This document shows, in pieces, positions 12,872-24,905 of a stretch of DNA of 64,000 nucleotides. Under the pieces are notes generated by a model. That model was not told the DNA's origin. It made no database searches and saw nothing but the letters and a program-made list of their open reading frames with translations. The DNA comes from Rotaria socialis. Lineage: Eukaryota > Rotifera > Eurotatoria > Philodinida > Philodinidae. The position numbers and the translations under genes were made by a program. The DNA lies in the NCBI GenBank assembly GCA_905331475.1, contig CAJNYU010000183.1, positions 62,001 through 126,000 of the forward strand, in the 5' to 3' direction. Position 1 is the stretch's first letter. Each line of letters opens with the position of its first letter.

Positions 12872-15800
12872 AGGTAGAAAAGTATTAACGAAACGAAGAC
12901 AAATAACTGAATGAGTGAGTAAAGAAGTTGACCGTTGGTGAGTAAACAGGGCGTGAGATATGTAGACTGTGGATAACTATGGATATATTTAAATCTAAAT
13001 AGATCGTTAACAGTTTTTACTTTAGAAAAAAGTATAAATCAAGAAACCATCTTTAACTGTAATGAGAATGTAAATGTTTGATTTATGAGAAAATTCTTTT
13101 TATAGATGACACTAGTCAACAACAAATCTATATCATGTATCAATCGCGTGTTTGTTGAAGTCGGGGAAACAGTATTTTCATATGAGAGAAAAAACTGAGG
13201 TAAGATATAATTTGTAAAGATCAATATTGTTAATTTTTTTTTTGAAAGTCAATTTATCAAAAGATTATTTATTTGAATTCCAGGTTAAAATATTTCTAAT
13301 TGTATCAATTCGTGCAAGGGATGATCTTGCTCACGAATAATATTTAATGTGTTAATAAGAGCAGCCGTAAAGATCTATTATTTAATGTAGTTTTCAGAAA
13401 AAGTAGCGATCAATTTTTGTGTTTACAATATGCAGTTCAATTTAATACTATTAGATAACGCAAAATAACTAAAAGAAAACAAGCGATAAGAGATGTACAC
13501 TGATATAGATACAAACGAAGAAATAAACTAGCAGAACACTGATTTAACGAAAAATTCTGAGCTGATCACAAAAAGAAGAAGTCAACGTTTTCGAATTCCA
13601 CCAAACTTCTAGTTGATCTATCAAGATTTTATAAGTAAGAAACAAAATGATTTCGTCTTTATTTTTGAAGCATTATCACTTTTACATGCAGTAGTCTTAA
13701 CATTCGCCAGTATGTCGATCACTTTTAGATCAATTGTTGTACATTAGAATCAATTTTAATCTGGTATGTCAGAAAATCGATCAATAACTATATGTTAGAG
13801 ATTTACAAAAAGATGTTTTCTTTTTCAAAACGAAATTCGTAATAAAAACATTTATCAATCATTTATTTGAGAATGACAAATTTTTACAACAAACATGTCA
13901 ACATCCATAATTGAAATCAAAAAAAGAAGATTTCGATTATACAAAGTCTGTTAATTATAGTTTTCACTGAAAATCGATCTGTTAAACATTGCGTAATCAA
14001 AATATTTAAGGATTTCTATCAGATGAATCCATGACTTTTTGAATGTTACCAAGAATTCGAAAGAGGAGCCTTATCTAAAATACTCATTACGACTAATCGA
14101 AAACAATTCTTCTTCATCTAAGCATGGAACGATTCAAAGGATGATAATATATACGTATGTACAAGAGTAATACATCGATCAAACCAATATTTTGGTGTGC
14201 AACACTTAACAGTTTAGTAGAAATATTGACTGAATCTTCTCGAAGAATTTCAACAATTTTTTATCTAGAAAAATTTTGCAAAATTAGATTAATTTAAAAA
14301 TGAAATATTCAAATGCACTTGCTGAATTTTTAGCATCAGCTTCATATAGCTACATTAATTGACACAGTCAAGTGATATAACTGTTTACTATTTGTACTTA
14401 AAATTTTATCTCATTTTAGATTCTTGTTGATATGAAATGATTATAGTGATGGCTGTGAATTTATTGATTATTCAATAGAACAATATTGCACAGGTATCCT
14501 TTGCCTTTATTTTATTTTTGATTGTTTTCTTTTAGTATTTATTCTTTGATACAAGTAACTTAAAACATAGCCCTCGAATAGATAGTACTATGGAATAGGT
14601 GATTAAAATGTACACTTTAAGTGATCTTGTCTTTATTTTTATATTTTATTTTCGCACTTAAATATATAGACACAGATCATGTCCTTATATGTGATCATCT
14701 GAAAACTAATAAACAGGATCTATTTTAGACTTTAACTGGAGTGCTTTATCACGTCATGTAATGCGCTAAAATGAGAAGAATAAAAATCGACTTTGTTTAC
14801 TTTAAAAGTAAACTTCTTAAGGATAAGCTTGCGTCGCATCCCACTAGATTTCGAATTTGCAATTTATTCTAATAAATCAAAATTAGTAAATTTTTTAGAT
14901 GTGCTCAACTACAGAAAGAGATCTCTAAAAAAAGATTCGGCAATATTTTTACTCAGAGATCTCTTTCTTTTAAATTTCACTCAGACTGAGCACCATGCAA
15001 GCGTGGATATTATTTTAAAATATAGAGATCATTCATTTTAATTATAGATATTTAGTCACAGTTTCGCTTATAATCGTGAGAAATATGACTAGTTTGAACT
15101 GAATTGCAATCGAGCATAGTGACCTACGGTAGAATTACGACATCTTTATGATTGTAATAATATAGTAGTTCTTTTTATTTAAAGTTATTCAGAAAAAGCA
15201 CCAACAAATTGAAGACATTAATTTTCTATATCTGTCGAATACACGATAATGGTTCTTTTGTGTTTCTTCATGCGTTCACTCAATTGAGACGCATTGTTTT
15301 CATCTACTATATTCTACACTAAGCCACTATCTACTAGAGTTATCAAACACAAACGTAAGAATCATTCTCTAACCATCAGTTATCTTATTAATCTGTTCAC
15401 TAAAGTACTTTGTTAAAGATAACATAAAATGATGAACGTCATCGTCTAAGATGCTTTATTCAGCTTCACATATTTTCTAATTTCTTTTTGATATCTTTGA
15501 TGTAAAATTTCCTCTCTCTTTCTCCGTATAGGAAATGTAGAATATTTTTTAGAGAGAATGTTAGTGTAGTTATCGTTGGAAGAATCTTTGAGAATGAATT
15601 GCTTAATGCCTGGCATTCGATTGCACTTTTTTAAAAATATAGAAATCCTTAGAGGATCAAGGTTGTCAAAAATATAGGATTTTCGATAAACAATGACAAA
15701 AAGAGAGAACATTGTATACACCGTTTCTGTTCAATTGTTTTGGTGTTTTTTAACTGCTCTGCTCGAAAATCATTTTAATGAAGCTGTTATAAACAGTTCA

Positions 15801-16631
15801 ATCGTAGCCAAGATCCTTATGTAATTTTTTCTACTGAAATAAGTCGCTAATTCGAGGATTATTATAAAAGTTTTTCACAAATCGATAAATAATAATAAAG
15901 TAAATCATAAGATTTGAAAAAACAAATACATGAAAAAGACAAATACTATTTCTCATAATTAAAGGAGACGTTTCAGATTACGGACATGACTTCCCAAAAA
16001 ATCTCAATCTACTTTTATTGTCCTGATAATCAACATTCATCGCTTATTATTTTCCACAAGTTTACTTTGTATTTTATCATAACTCAATTTTTTCTGGTAA
16101 TAAATAAGTGTAAATGAAAATGCATATACACAGGATGCTGTAAACTTCCACGGACTTTCAGAATATGTCGTTACTTTTTAAAAAATATGTTCTTTTGGTA
16201 ACAATATTATCAAAATGCAGGGTGAAACTTATTTGTTCCAGGGGTGTATATATATATGTACAGCTTTTATATCTAACTAAAATTTCGCTGAAAATCCGAA
16301 ACTAGTACATAATCACTTTGCGAATAATTTTTTCTTTTGAACTATGTTGTATTTTGTACTTAGTATTAAACAATTTCTCAATCAGCCCACTAAATAGGCG
16401 AAAGAAAAAATACTGTTTAAAACAAATATCACTATAATACAAAAATTTGTCCAAAACACATGATTATACACATTAAAAGTTTTTTTCGTCTACAGGCAAT
16501 AGCAAAATTAAGAGGTTTTGGGAAATTTTCCTCTTTTTTCGATAAAATATAGGAAATATAGGTCGAATCGCAGCCCAGGTTTTAGAAACAAATTCTTTTG
16601 CATCTTTTTATTTTTTTTCTCTAGAATAGTT

Positions 16632-16883
16632 CACAGTCCCATGTAAAAAGAATTGGATTAATAATCAGATTAAAAATCTATAATAATGGCACTATTATAA
16701 TCTGATTTTTCAGCCTTAAAAAGCAGATTATTTTTTTATTTCAGTCGATTGATATAGTTTCGCAGGTGAACAATTAAAATCGATTGAAACAAAATTATAA
16801 TAGTGCCATTAAAATAGATTTCTAATTGCATAAAAATCAATTATAATCAGATTTTTTACGATTATTTTTTACATGGGAGTGTG
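16632..16883. mobile_element. Small TIR element (MITE-like), about 252 bp
   Basis: The ends form a terminal inverted repeat: CACAGTCCCATGTAAAAA at 16632-16649 pairs with TTTTTACATGGGAGTGTG at 16866-16883, one mismatch. A second inner inverted repeat (AATGGCACTATTATA near 16685 and TATAATAGTGCCATT near 16796) means most of the element could fold on itself. There is no coding capacity. I could not define a clear target-site duplication, so the superfamily is left open. Confidence 0.7.
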
Positions 16884-17078
16884 GTGAAGATTTTTCGCTA
16901 AAAACTCGTTTTCCTGATTTGAAGGTGGGTATATCAGTATGAATTAATGATCTTTTCATCATTCCAGACTAACTAATACTGTAAACACAAAGAACAAACA
17001 TTTATTTCGTGATTAAGACTCTTGTCAGAGAATAAATATCCGTTGTTAATTCATTATTTCATGAACCTCATATTTATC

Positions 17079-17102
17079 ATATATATATATATATATATAT
17101 AT
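17079..17102. repeat. TA dinucleotide microsatellite
   Basis: An uninterrupted AT/TA run of roughly 22-24 bp, seen directly. Confidence 0.8.
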
Positions 17103-17612
17103 TATTGAGACTCTGTCATATGCAGATATTGCGTATTCGTTTGTAAATAGAAAGTGCATTCAAACTGTATAACTATCTCTTCATTTACCTCACTGATATT
17201 ATATGTACAAACTAACTCAATAGTTTGAAGTAAGAGTTAGGTTGGGTATGAAGCAGGTGACAATACGATTCATATTCTTGCGAAAAATAAACTGCTCTAA
17301 TTTGTTCTATTGTATTCCGATTGTAATATTCTTTCATTGTTAATATAATATTTTCTGATACTCAGGAGTGGCACGATCTGTTGAACGTTGGGGGCGAGGG
17401 AGGGGGGAGGCGGCTGTTGGATCTCCCCATTCGCTCCACTTCTGCTGATACTGTACTGAACAGTAGACGTAAGATGTCACTAATAATTAACTATCGTTGG
17501 TCTAACATTGAGGAAGGAAAACGAACGAACCAATTGAATTCATCAAAACTACGGAACAAAGACGTTACTTCTCAGATCAAACTTTTTTCTAGTTCATTCA
17601 ATTTAAGAAACA

Positions 17613-19415
17613 ATGGGATCTAGTCGAGAACAACAACTCGTTGATAAAATTCGGCAACTATTGCCTGATTCGAAAAAGAAATATATATGGACTGATATTG
17701 AAAAAGTAGACTTTCTGACTCATTATCGTTAATAAAAAAAATCTATCTCTTGAATTTTTATTTAGACCGACAAATTACAAGATTTAGCATTTGAACTTAC
17801 CAGTGCTTATTTTGGTGATTTTTTTGCTACTCAACAACAGGCACTGATCGATCGCCTTCAAGCAGCTGCTTGTTTTTTGTAAACATTTTCTTCTTTCGTT
17901 CATATAACATTCTCTTCTGTTTTCACTGTTTCATTTCATAGAAATTTTTTACATACGATTGCTGATTGTGAAAATGATGAAGCTGAAGCAGATGAAGGTC
18001 ATTATGGTCTTTGGCTACTTACAGTGTCAAGTATGTTGAAAATGAATTGCTTAAACTTGCACATGATACATATAAAAATATAGATCAAGAAGAACGACTG
18101 ATGCATTTGAATCAATTGGCAGATTGCTTACTTTTATTCAAACGAACAATGGGTTCAATTGAAGCTCTTCAAAAAGAAGATGTAAATCTCTTTGAAAATA
18201 ATTATACGTAGCTAATCATGCAGAGAATTTTTTTTTATAGGCATCATTACGAATGGAAGCCAAAAAGATTAGTAGTGAAATCAATTTTTATCACGAAGAA
18301 ATTGCATCAAATAAAGAACAAATTGAATTAGTAAGATCTATTGACAAGAATACAATATGTTGTTATTGTTTTTTTCTTATTTCTATTACATCAGTATAAA
18401 ACTGAAATTAAAAAACAAACAGGAGTTAAAGTAGATACAACAAAACAAATTGAAAAACTCAATGGTGAAATTAATCGTACACAAAACAATTATGGTCTTT
18501 TGGAAAAAACTGATGTATGAAACCATTTTTCCCGTCAACTATTTTTCATAGCTTTATGTTTAGAATGAACTTGATAGTACACTAGAAGCACTGAAAGGTC
18601 GAGAAAAATTATTAGAAAGTCAATTAATGGTTTCATCACTTAATGATATTCTTTGTGAAAATGGAAATTATCTAAAAGAAAATGCTAAAGTATGTAGTTA
18701 AGAGATTTATTCTAACACAAAACTATTACAAATCATTGAATTAATATAGTTGCAAAGTGAAATTCATCTTATGAAACATGCTCGTCAATTACAAGATGAT
18801 AAGCAACACAATGTACTTGAGCCAGCTATTGCTAGTGTTAAATCTATGTGTGAACAACTTGATGGACTTACACCACGTGCTATTACTATTCAGTAAGTAA
18901 TAATTCATTCTGTCAGAGATATTTATATTGTTTATTTGTTTCAATAGAAATCTTTCAAATAATATTGATCGTCTAACGCGAGATATTGACAGTACAAGAG
19001 AAACAACTGACAAATTACGTGTACTTAATCCAATTGGTACAGAAGATGATTCATCATTTACATCCATGCTTACGAATGCTCAAGTGTTAGTTGAAATATT
19101 TCAAAAAAATACATTTGCTTGATTTATTTTTTTCACTTTAGTGAATTAGCTCAACAAAAGGAAAATTTGGATAAACGTAATGCTGAATTTGAACGTGCAA
19201 CTGTTGCCTATGAATTAATCAAGAGATCAGTTGATGATCCAAATTTATATAAAGATGTATATACAATGGAAAAACGTGTAGAAACTGCTAGACAACAAGT
19301 AAATAAATATTTCATTTGTATTTACTAACTTATCTTTTTCCTATTTGTATTTAAGCATGATCAAACAAAAAATAAGATGATTCAAGTTATGACTGATGCG
19401 CTAAATGTTCTTTAA
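17613..19415 (+). CDS. Coiled-coil protein of unknown family, with one frame break in exon 3
   Basis: Ten exons: 17613-17705, 17766-17878, 17942-18181, 18241-18330, 18395-18514, 18564-18689, 18750-18892, 18948-19085, 19142-19298 and 19356-19415. All junctions keep phase except inside exon 3. There the first frame (ending about DEADEGHYG near 18005) must shift to another frame (starting about ATYSVKYVENELLKLA near 18014). The 240-nt exon would need one more base to restore the phase, giving about 426 aa. The N-terminal 90 residues look globular (DKLQDLAFELTSAYFGDFF); the rest is long coiled coil ending DQTKNKMIQVMTDALNVL. Overall layout recalls kinetochore, augmin or intraflagellar coiled-coil proteins, but I cannot assign one. 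The break may be a sequencing deletion, a real lesion, or an unrecognised splice. Upstream, non-coding exons are possible within 17350-17612. Confidence 0.72.
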
Positions 19416-20747
19416 CAATTTATTTTATTTTCTTTGTCTTCTATATTATTAATGTAATTTTGAAATAGACTCTACATACTCTTTATCCTAGGTTACTACT
19501 TAAGAATTAATAAACGATCGAATTAAATGCTTACGTCAATGTAAGATTGTTTTTTTCTGATCCCAGTTTCAATGAATGTTTTCAATAATTACACAGAATC
19601 ATAGGTTTATTTCAGGATTTTATGTCACATTACGGTGATTGAATTTTTTTATTATTTAATGATTGAAAATTTTACATCTACTCAGAGGAAAAAGTAAAAT
19701 ATCGTCAACAAGAATGATGAAAGGAACAATACGCATATTGTTAAATTTTCAGGTTGAACATATTTTTGATTGGCAAATATTTTATGACATTCGTCTGACG
19801 TAATTTCTCAATATAATAGAAGTGCTGCTTCAAAGCAACGTCAACTTGATCCTCATAATTTCTTATGTTGTCATTCCCATTTTATCACGTTCTGCACAGA
19901 CTATTAATTCAAATTACCTAAGAGTACTGCTGATTTTGATGAAACCAAAATTATAGTATTTAGCACAAGCAATATATATGTATATTAGAATATTGATGTT
20001 TGAAAATAACATCTTTAAATGATCGTATTGTTTCTATATAAACCAACACACTTCATTCACGCTGATTGTTGTAAATATTTTTGTAGATAGCTTCATCATA
20101 CTCTAACTTATCAGTTCTCTGAAAACATGTTGCTAATGATGGGAGTCAAATAGACAACATATTTTTATTTTTAAAACCGAAAGAAAAATGTATCTTGGAA
20201 TATGCATACACAAAATAAAAGAACAATTCTGTTTGGAACGTTTTACAAAGAAAATCAATCGATTAAAATGTTTTAGCATGATTATTTTGAAATTCAGATC
20301 AGTCTGAATACCTACTTCTATACTCTCGTAGTTCATGAACTTTTGATGGAGATCAAAAAAGAAAACGTAGTGCATGCAATGTCAGCAACATATTTTAAAA
20401 TAGATGAACACATCAGCCGTGTTAACTTGGGCAACGTGGAAAAAAAAGCTAGAATAAAAGAGAATTCTATTATACAATAGTTTCAAAATCAGATCAAAAA
20501 TAGTTTACTATGCCGATTCAAGTTGAGGATTACTATAGGCTGTTGACATTCATGATTTACGTATAGTAAAGTGGATAAAAAGATTTCCGATGAATGACTA
20601 ATAGAACTGTCGTACTTAGTAAAATTATTTCTTTGCTGGTGATGCTTGTCTTGCAAACTTGAGAGAAAAATATTTTTGTCATAACAGCCAGCTGTAATGT
20701 AGGTTATCTAGTGTAAATGAGAAAATCGATGAAATGCCATGAGATAC
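19416..20747. other. Intergenic region without recognised features
   Basis: AT-rich DNA after the coiled-coil gene. AATAAAC-like sequence near 19509 may serve in polyadenylation of the preceding gene. The frame at 20133-20375 (-) is low complexity and not called. I see no RNA gene or repeat. Confidence 0.4.
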
Positions 20748-21127
20748 CTAGTTCGAATTCGAATATAAATGAACAGCCAACTGCATGGTATCAATTCGAA
20801 AATAAGCGATAGAAATAGATTTAGTTTTATATTTAGTTTAAGATGGAGCGAACGTGGGCTGAGGGTGACTAAGGGATAACTGTGGGTGTGGGTGAAGGAT
20901 ACCCAGAAGGGGTGCAGGGCGGGTGGGGGTGGTTTCCAGGATACTTCAAATGTGGTTGTCAGTGATGAATACCATGGAGGAGTGCTCAAATGTGGGTGCG
21001 GGTGAAGGGTATATAATGTATTCATATGTCACATATATCGAAAAGTTAAACTAAAACTAAATCTAGGAATAGATTTAGTTTTAGTTGAACTTTTTCTTTT
21101 CTCCATTTATATTTGAACTCGAATTAG
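20748..21127. mobile_element. Non-autonomous TIR-like element, about 380 bp, with internal hairpin and TGTGGG tract
   Basis: Left end CTAGTTCGAATTCGAATATAAATG (20748-20771) matches, inverted and with few mismatches, the right end at 21104-21127. Inside are a G-rich strand asymmetry at about 20870-21010 containing TGTGGGTGTGGG, and a perfect-looking palindrome around 21045-21088 centred on AAATCTAGGAATAGATTT. It has no credible coding content. A third copy of the same terminal sequence lies alone at 27776-27799, showing it is a dispersed family. Confidence 0.5.
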
Positions 21128-21172
21128 ACAGCTACTCAGACAAAGTGTCACTAGCTCTGATTCTTTTTCTTT

Positions 21173-21345
21173 GTGAAAATCCCCGATCGAAGAAAACGGT
21201 CGTATATGATACAAATACGGCCCGTTTTACGTGCCGTATTTTCCCCGTATAACAGGGGCAGTAATACGACAGTATGTTCTATAGAATACGATAATATTAC
21301 GCCGGTTTACGGTGGTCCGTTTTGGTCGACCTGGGGTAGCAGGAG
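21173..21345 (+). repeat. CCGTTTTA/CCGTATT-rich dispersed repeat, copy 1
   Basis: A compositionally distinct, GC-richer block dense in CCGTTTTAC, CCGTATT and their complements. It is a clear inverted relative of 38240-38530: both contain AACAGGGGCAGTA, ATACGATAATATTACGCC-like and GTTCTATAGAATACGATAAT segments. The open frame it creates (21173-21466) is a by-product. Confidence 0.75.
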
Positions 21346-21493
21346 CACGTATATATGCGTTTGTACTTCTCTGAATCATCAATATAGCATTCAAAAGGAT
21401 TTTTTAGTGAGATTCTTAACTTTTTTCAGATATATAACAGTTACAGGAAAAATAACTAGAAAATAGGAAATTATAGAAGGCCCTCGCCATATA

Positions 21494-21652
21494 TGTCAAA
21501 CTTGAAACTTGAATTCAATTGAAAATTGAAATTTTCATCTTTTAAACCACTAGCATTCTGAAGAATCGTGACTCAAACATATATTGCTGTGAGTTGAAAC
21601 TTGAAACTTGAAATTTTCTATTTTCAACTGAATTCAAGTTTCAAGTTTGACA
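21494..21652. mobile_element. MITE-like inverted-repeat element, 159 bp
   Basis: Begins TGTCAAACTTGAAACTTGAA at 21494 and ends with its near-perfect inverse at 21633-21652. The inverted arms extend about 40 bp each, including a shared GAATTCA(A/G)TTGAAAAT stretch, leaving a short loop of non-repeated sequence. No coding content. The TTGAAACT submotif is repeated within the arms. Confidence 0.75.
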
Positions 21653-22562
21653 CTACTGAACCTCGCGAGATGTAGGAAATATAGGATCACTACAAAGCCT
21701 GGTTACTCATCGTGTCCACCATTACTTTTTTTTATGTATTGTTCTGTGAATAAATTAAAGAATTTTTTCGGTGGAAACTGTATAAGTCATACTTCACGTT
21801 GTGATTTTCAACATGTTAATTAGATAGAACTTAAAATTTTTGCCATTCCCTACATATTTACTTTATTTGTTATTTAATTCAATAAATGTTTCCATTTGGT
21901 TTGAAGAGTGTATTTAGCCGATCGAATAAAATATCCACTGCTCTATTATATCATGCACATAAATTTCATTTGATGGGTAATTGAAGCTTTTAAGTAATAA
22001 ATACATTTACTTTCAACTTCGCTGTACAGATAATCTACGACTTCAAAAAGGTAATGTCTATTAAAAGAATTATTATTTCATTATTTTGTTTTCAGAAAAG
22101 AAACTATTTCATTAGAGTATGCCGACATAAAATTGGAATTTCAGAAAAATGAAAACTAACTCATTGAGGGAACATATTTGTTATCAAAAACTCAATTGGT
22201 TATAATTAAAATAAAGTGGTAACTGCATGCTATATAAATAACGATTGATCTATGATGAAAGAATAATGTCTTTTTTTGTTTTTACAAAAACGAATTGCAA
22301 ACTATTTTTCATATTTAATGATATCATCTAAATCAGAAGCATTCATTTGTTCTTGATTTAATCTTCCTCATTTCAGGCCAATACGCGCTTCGACTAAAAC
22401 TTTTAGTCAATAATGCTGCTCGTCTCACAAGAAATTATATGCAGTAATTTTATCTTTTCTCGATTTTCTCTCTTTTCTTTCTCCGTTGTACACGTGCCTT
22501 CATACTCAGTATACTTTCTTCTCTGTACGTATGCTTTCATACATAGTATAGCATTTAAAACA
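21653..22562. other. Intergenic region without recognised features
   Basis: AT-rich DNA before the weakly supported gene at 22563. I see no repeats with clear ends or RNA genes. The frame at 22413-22673 overlaps the proposed first exon and is not a separate gene. Confidence 0.35.
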
Positions 22563-24192
22563 ATGACTGATTTCATACACTTACCAGTTGATAAACTTGT
22601 TAAAAAGCTTTTTGACGATGAAAGACCAATTGATTTTGGATTTCTTGAATATCGTAAGTTTACATTGATTTAAAATCGATGACTTATTTATCTCATATTT
22701 GATCAGGTGATGAAACAACAAATGAAAAAAGATTTCATTATCCAGTACATCGTAGAACGGGTTGTAATACAACCTTTCAATCATCAAATGATTTTGAAAA
22801 CTTAATTATCATATTTAGTCATATATATATATATAAGTTTCATGCGGTCGATACCGATTTAATCAAGCGCGACTATGACAAATGGTATCAAGAACAAAAA
22901 GTATGTTTACTTTTAAACTCTCAAAACTAGGGCGCGTACAAGTATTGCAAGTAAACGTTTTTTTTGTAACTTAAAAACGTACTTGTACTTTAACTTGTCT
23001 TTTCTCATGTATACTTGCCCTTGTATTTGCATTTAAGTATGAAAAACTACCTAATAATTTTACTTGGTGTATAAAAAATAAGTTGCCCTTTAAAGTTGAC
23101 TATATCTCTTATATATCTTTCGCAATGATCGCGAAATCATTCCATGAAAAAGTAATTGTATTGAAGAATATTTCAATACAATGTTTTCTTTTATAAACCC
23201 AGTAGAGAACACTTGTAAATATAATCTATTTTCACCATTCAAGATTCTTCGAATTTATGGTGAAAATTCGCCAGCCCTAATGCTCTGTCTACTTACTATT
23301 ATGCAAATACTGAATCATCGGTTATATTGTAAAAAGATATATTGTAAAAAGAATACAATAGAATTCAGATTCATGCTTTATACGCCAGAGTGGACTATGA
23401 CTTCTCTGCATTTTCAAACTCTCGGTAGAATTTTAAAATATCGACTGAAACGATGCTTGAAATGTGAAAAAAACTTACTTATTTCAAGTTACTATACAAA
23501 GTATAAACTTTTGTACATGTATTATAAATGCAAGAGTTTTTGCCGTGAAGTAAAAGTAAAAGTAAAGTATATAGGGCTTTTCTCAAAATACCAGTATAAG
23601 TCCCATCTGCACCTGATGCATTCTTGTAATTTTACTTCTATTCACATAATTTCTAGTCAAAACACTTTCGTCCGGATTCAAATTATAATTGGTTCTTTTG
23701 GCAGAGAAAAGGAAGAAAGAATTATAATCTGTTCTAATTCATTTTGGTGAAATTTTCATTAACCTCATAATGGTTCATTATAGAGATCAACAAACTTCCG
23801 TAGAGTTCACTTAGGTTCACATTTCCCCCGTTGTTATAACACCTTTATTTATAATAGATAGTTAAGTGACGAACGAGAGCATAGGACTTTTAACTTCAAA
23901 AGTAAGTTCGAGTCTAAAGATGATAGAGACAAAGATAATCAAATCTGAATCCGAATCGGAGCTGAAGTTGCACTGTGAAGTCAAAACGTATGATATCATA
24001 GTTAGTTCTCTACTTAGTAACTATTACAATGGGAACATTTTAAAATCTTTATAAAGTTGTTTGAAAATTTTCTTTTTTTGGTAGAATTTAGCATCAATAT
24101 CTCATTTCACAACTGATGTTTTAACTTCAAGTGACGTAGAAGAACTTTTTGATACATCATCAACGATAACTAAAACAATAGCACCACTTAAA
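22563..24192 (+). CDS. Hypothetical protein, partial exon chain
   Basis: Three exons fit each other in phase: 22563-22653 (starts MTDFIHLPVDKLVKKLF), 22707-22900 and 24085-24192 (contains DVEELFDTSSTITKTIAP), together 393 nt ending phase 0 at a GTGAGT donor. The terminal exon is not evident; the downstream DNA from 24193 holds repeats. The 1.18-kb second intron is unusually long and includes a tRNA-like fragment and TACTTG-rich sequence, so this may be a decayed or interrupted gene. The product is hydrophilic with no motif I recognise. A run of ATATAT inside exon 2 (near 22821) weakens the case. Confidence 0.35.
23848..23926 (+). other. tRNA-Lys-like fragment (probably SINE or pseudo-tRNA)
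   Basis: GAGAGCATAGGACTTTTAAC followed within 15 bp by AAGTTCGAGTCT resembles the D-arm end, a UUU anticodon loop and a B box of tRNA-Lys. The acceptor stem does not pair and the D arm is irregular, so this is not called a functional tRNA. A tRNA-derived SINE head or a dead gene are the options. Confidence 0.35.
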
Positions 24193-24477
24193 GTGAGTTC
24201 ATTATTTCTCAGATAACGCATATTACGTATCAAAAATATAATCCTTGAGTAATTTAAATCAAGTAACACATAAGAACAATGGAAAGTGTAACTTTTCATT
24301 TCAATTCTCTGTTATTTGAAATGTTATAATGATGTACGGATTTTGATATTAGATATGAATTCTTTTTTAATAGATTATTATTATTTATTTCGTTAGTTAT
24401 ACAAGAAATTGATAATGAAATATTCTTTGTGCTGTCATTTTTTTTTGTGACGTTCAATTTATTATCATTTATAACCC

Positions 24478-24720
24478 AGGTGAAAGAAAACGGCATAAAA
24501 ACGATGTAAAACGTTAAAAAACGGCGCCGTTTTCCGTCAGCTCGGAAAACGAAGAGAATAGTGTTCAAAACGATGGCCGTTTTCTAGCAAAAACAAACGG
24601 CCCGTAAAACGAGCTGACGGATTACAGCGAAATAGGTTGAAAATTAATGCCGTTTTATGTCGTTTTATAGCCGTTTCAGGCCGTTTCCGATGGCCTTTCA
24701 GACGGCAGGATGATCCTCCT
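24478..24720. repeat. CCGTTTT-rich dispersed repeat, copy 2 (divergent)
   Basis: A block with more than a dozen CCGTTTT/AAAACGG units and an inverted pair CGTCAGCTCG (about 24534) and CGAGCTGACGG (about 24609). It shares its motif with the blocks at 21173-21345 and 38240-38530 but little of their order, so it is a relative of the family rather than a copy. Confidence 0.65.
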
Positions 24721-24774
24721 GGGAATGTTTAGATTTTCTTGTTCCATCGTGGGTAATAAATGCTCAAGGGAAAA

Positions 24775-24905
24775 AAAGCAAATCTTGGATCCCAGGATTA
24801 TCATAGATTCCGGTGAATCTTGTTAAATCCTGATGGATCTGACAGGAGCCATCAAGATCTATTATGATCCGATGATCCAGGATCTGCTTTTCCGCTATTG
24901 GAAAT
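24775..24905. repeat. GGATC-rich repeat
   Basis: Dense in GGATC/GATCC and AATCC-type words, unlike the AT-rich flanks. A similar motif-dense block occurs at about 37925-38085. No coding content. Confidence 0.5.

Larger units (their letters stand above)
12872..17612. other. Intergenic region, about 4.7 kb, mostly featureless
   Basis: This separates the minus-strand coiled-coil gene from a plus-strand coiled-coil gene, so both 5' ends probably lie at its borders. Open frames at 14793-15041 (+), 15446-15721 (-) and 17381-17623 (+) have no splice context or recognisable family and are not called. Recognisable items are a TIR element at 16632-16883, a TA run at about 17079-17102 and a G-rich patch at about 17385-17412, possibly in the promoter or 5' UTR of the next gene. 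Confidence 0.5.

Noticed and set aside
14793..15721. Open frames of 82 and 91 aa in the 4.7-kb intergenic region
   Set aside because: No splice partners, no motif, AT-driven composition; I could not support them as genes.
17381..17623. 80-aa frame just upstream of the coiled-coil gene
   Set aside because: Different frame from the gene, overlaps its start codon, and begins in a G-run; more likely 5' UTR or promoter.
21173..21466. 97-aa frame
   Set aside because: Lies in the CCGTTTTA dispersed repeat; product of repeat composition.
23181..23750. 189-aa frame, the longest unassigned one in the middle block
   Set aside because: Within the long intron of the weak gene at 22563; biased Lys/Tyr/Phe composition, internal GTAAAA repeats, no domain or splice logic. 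Not called.
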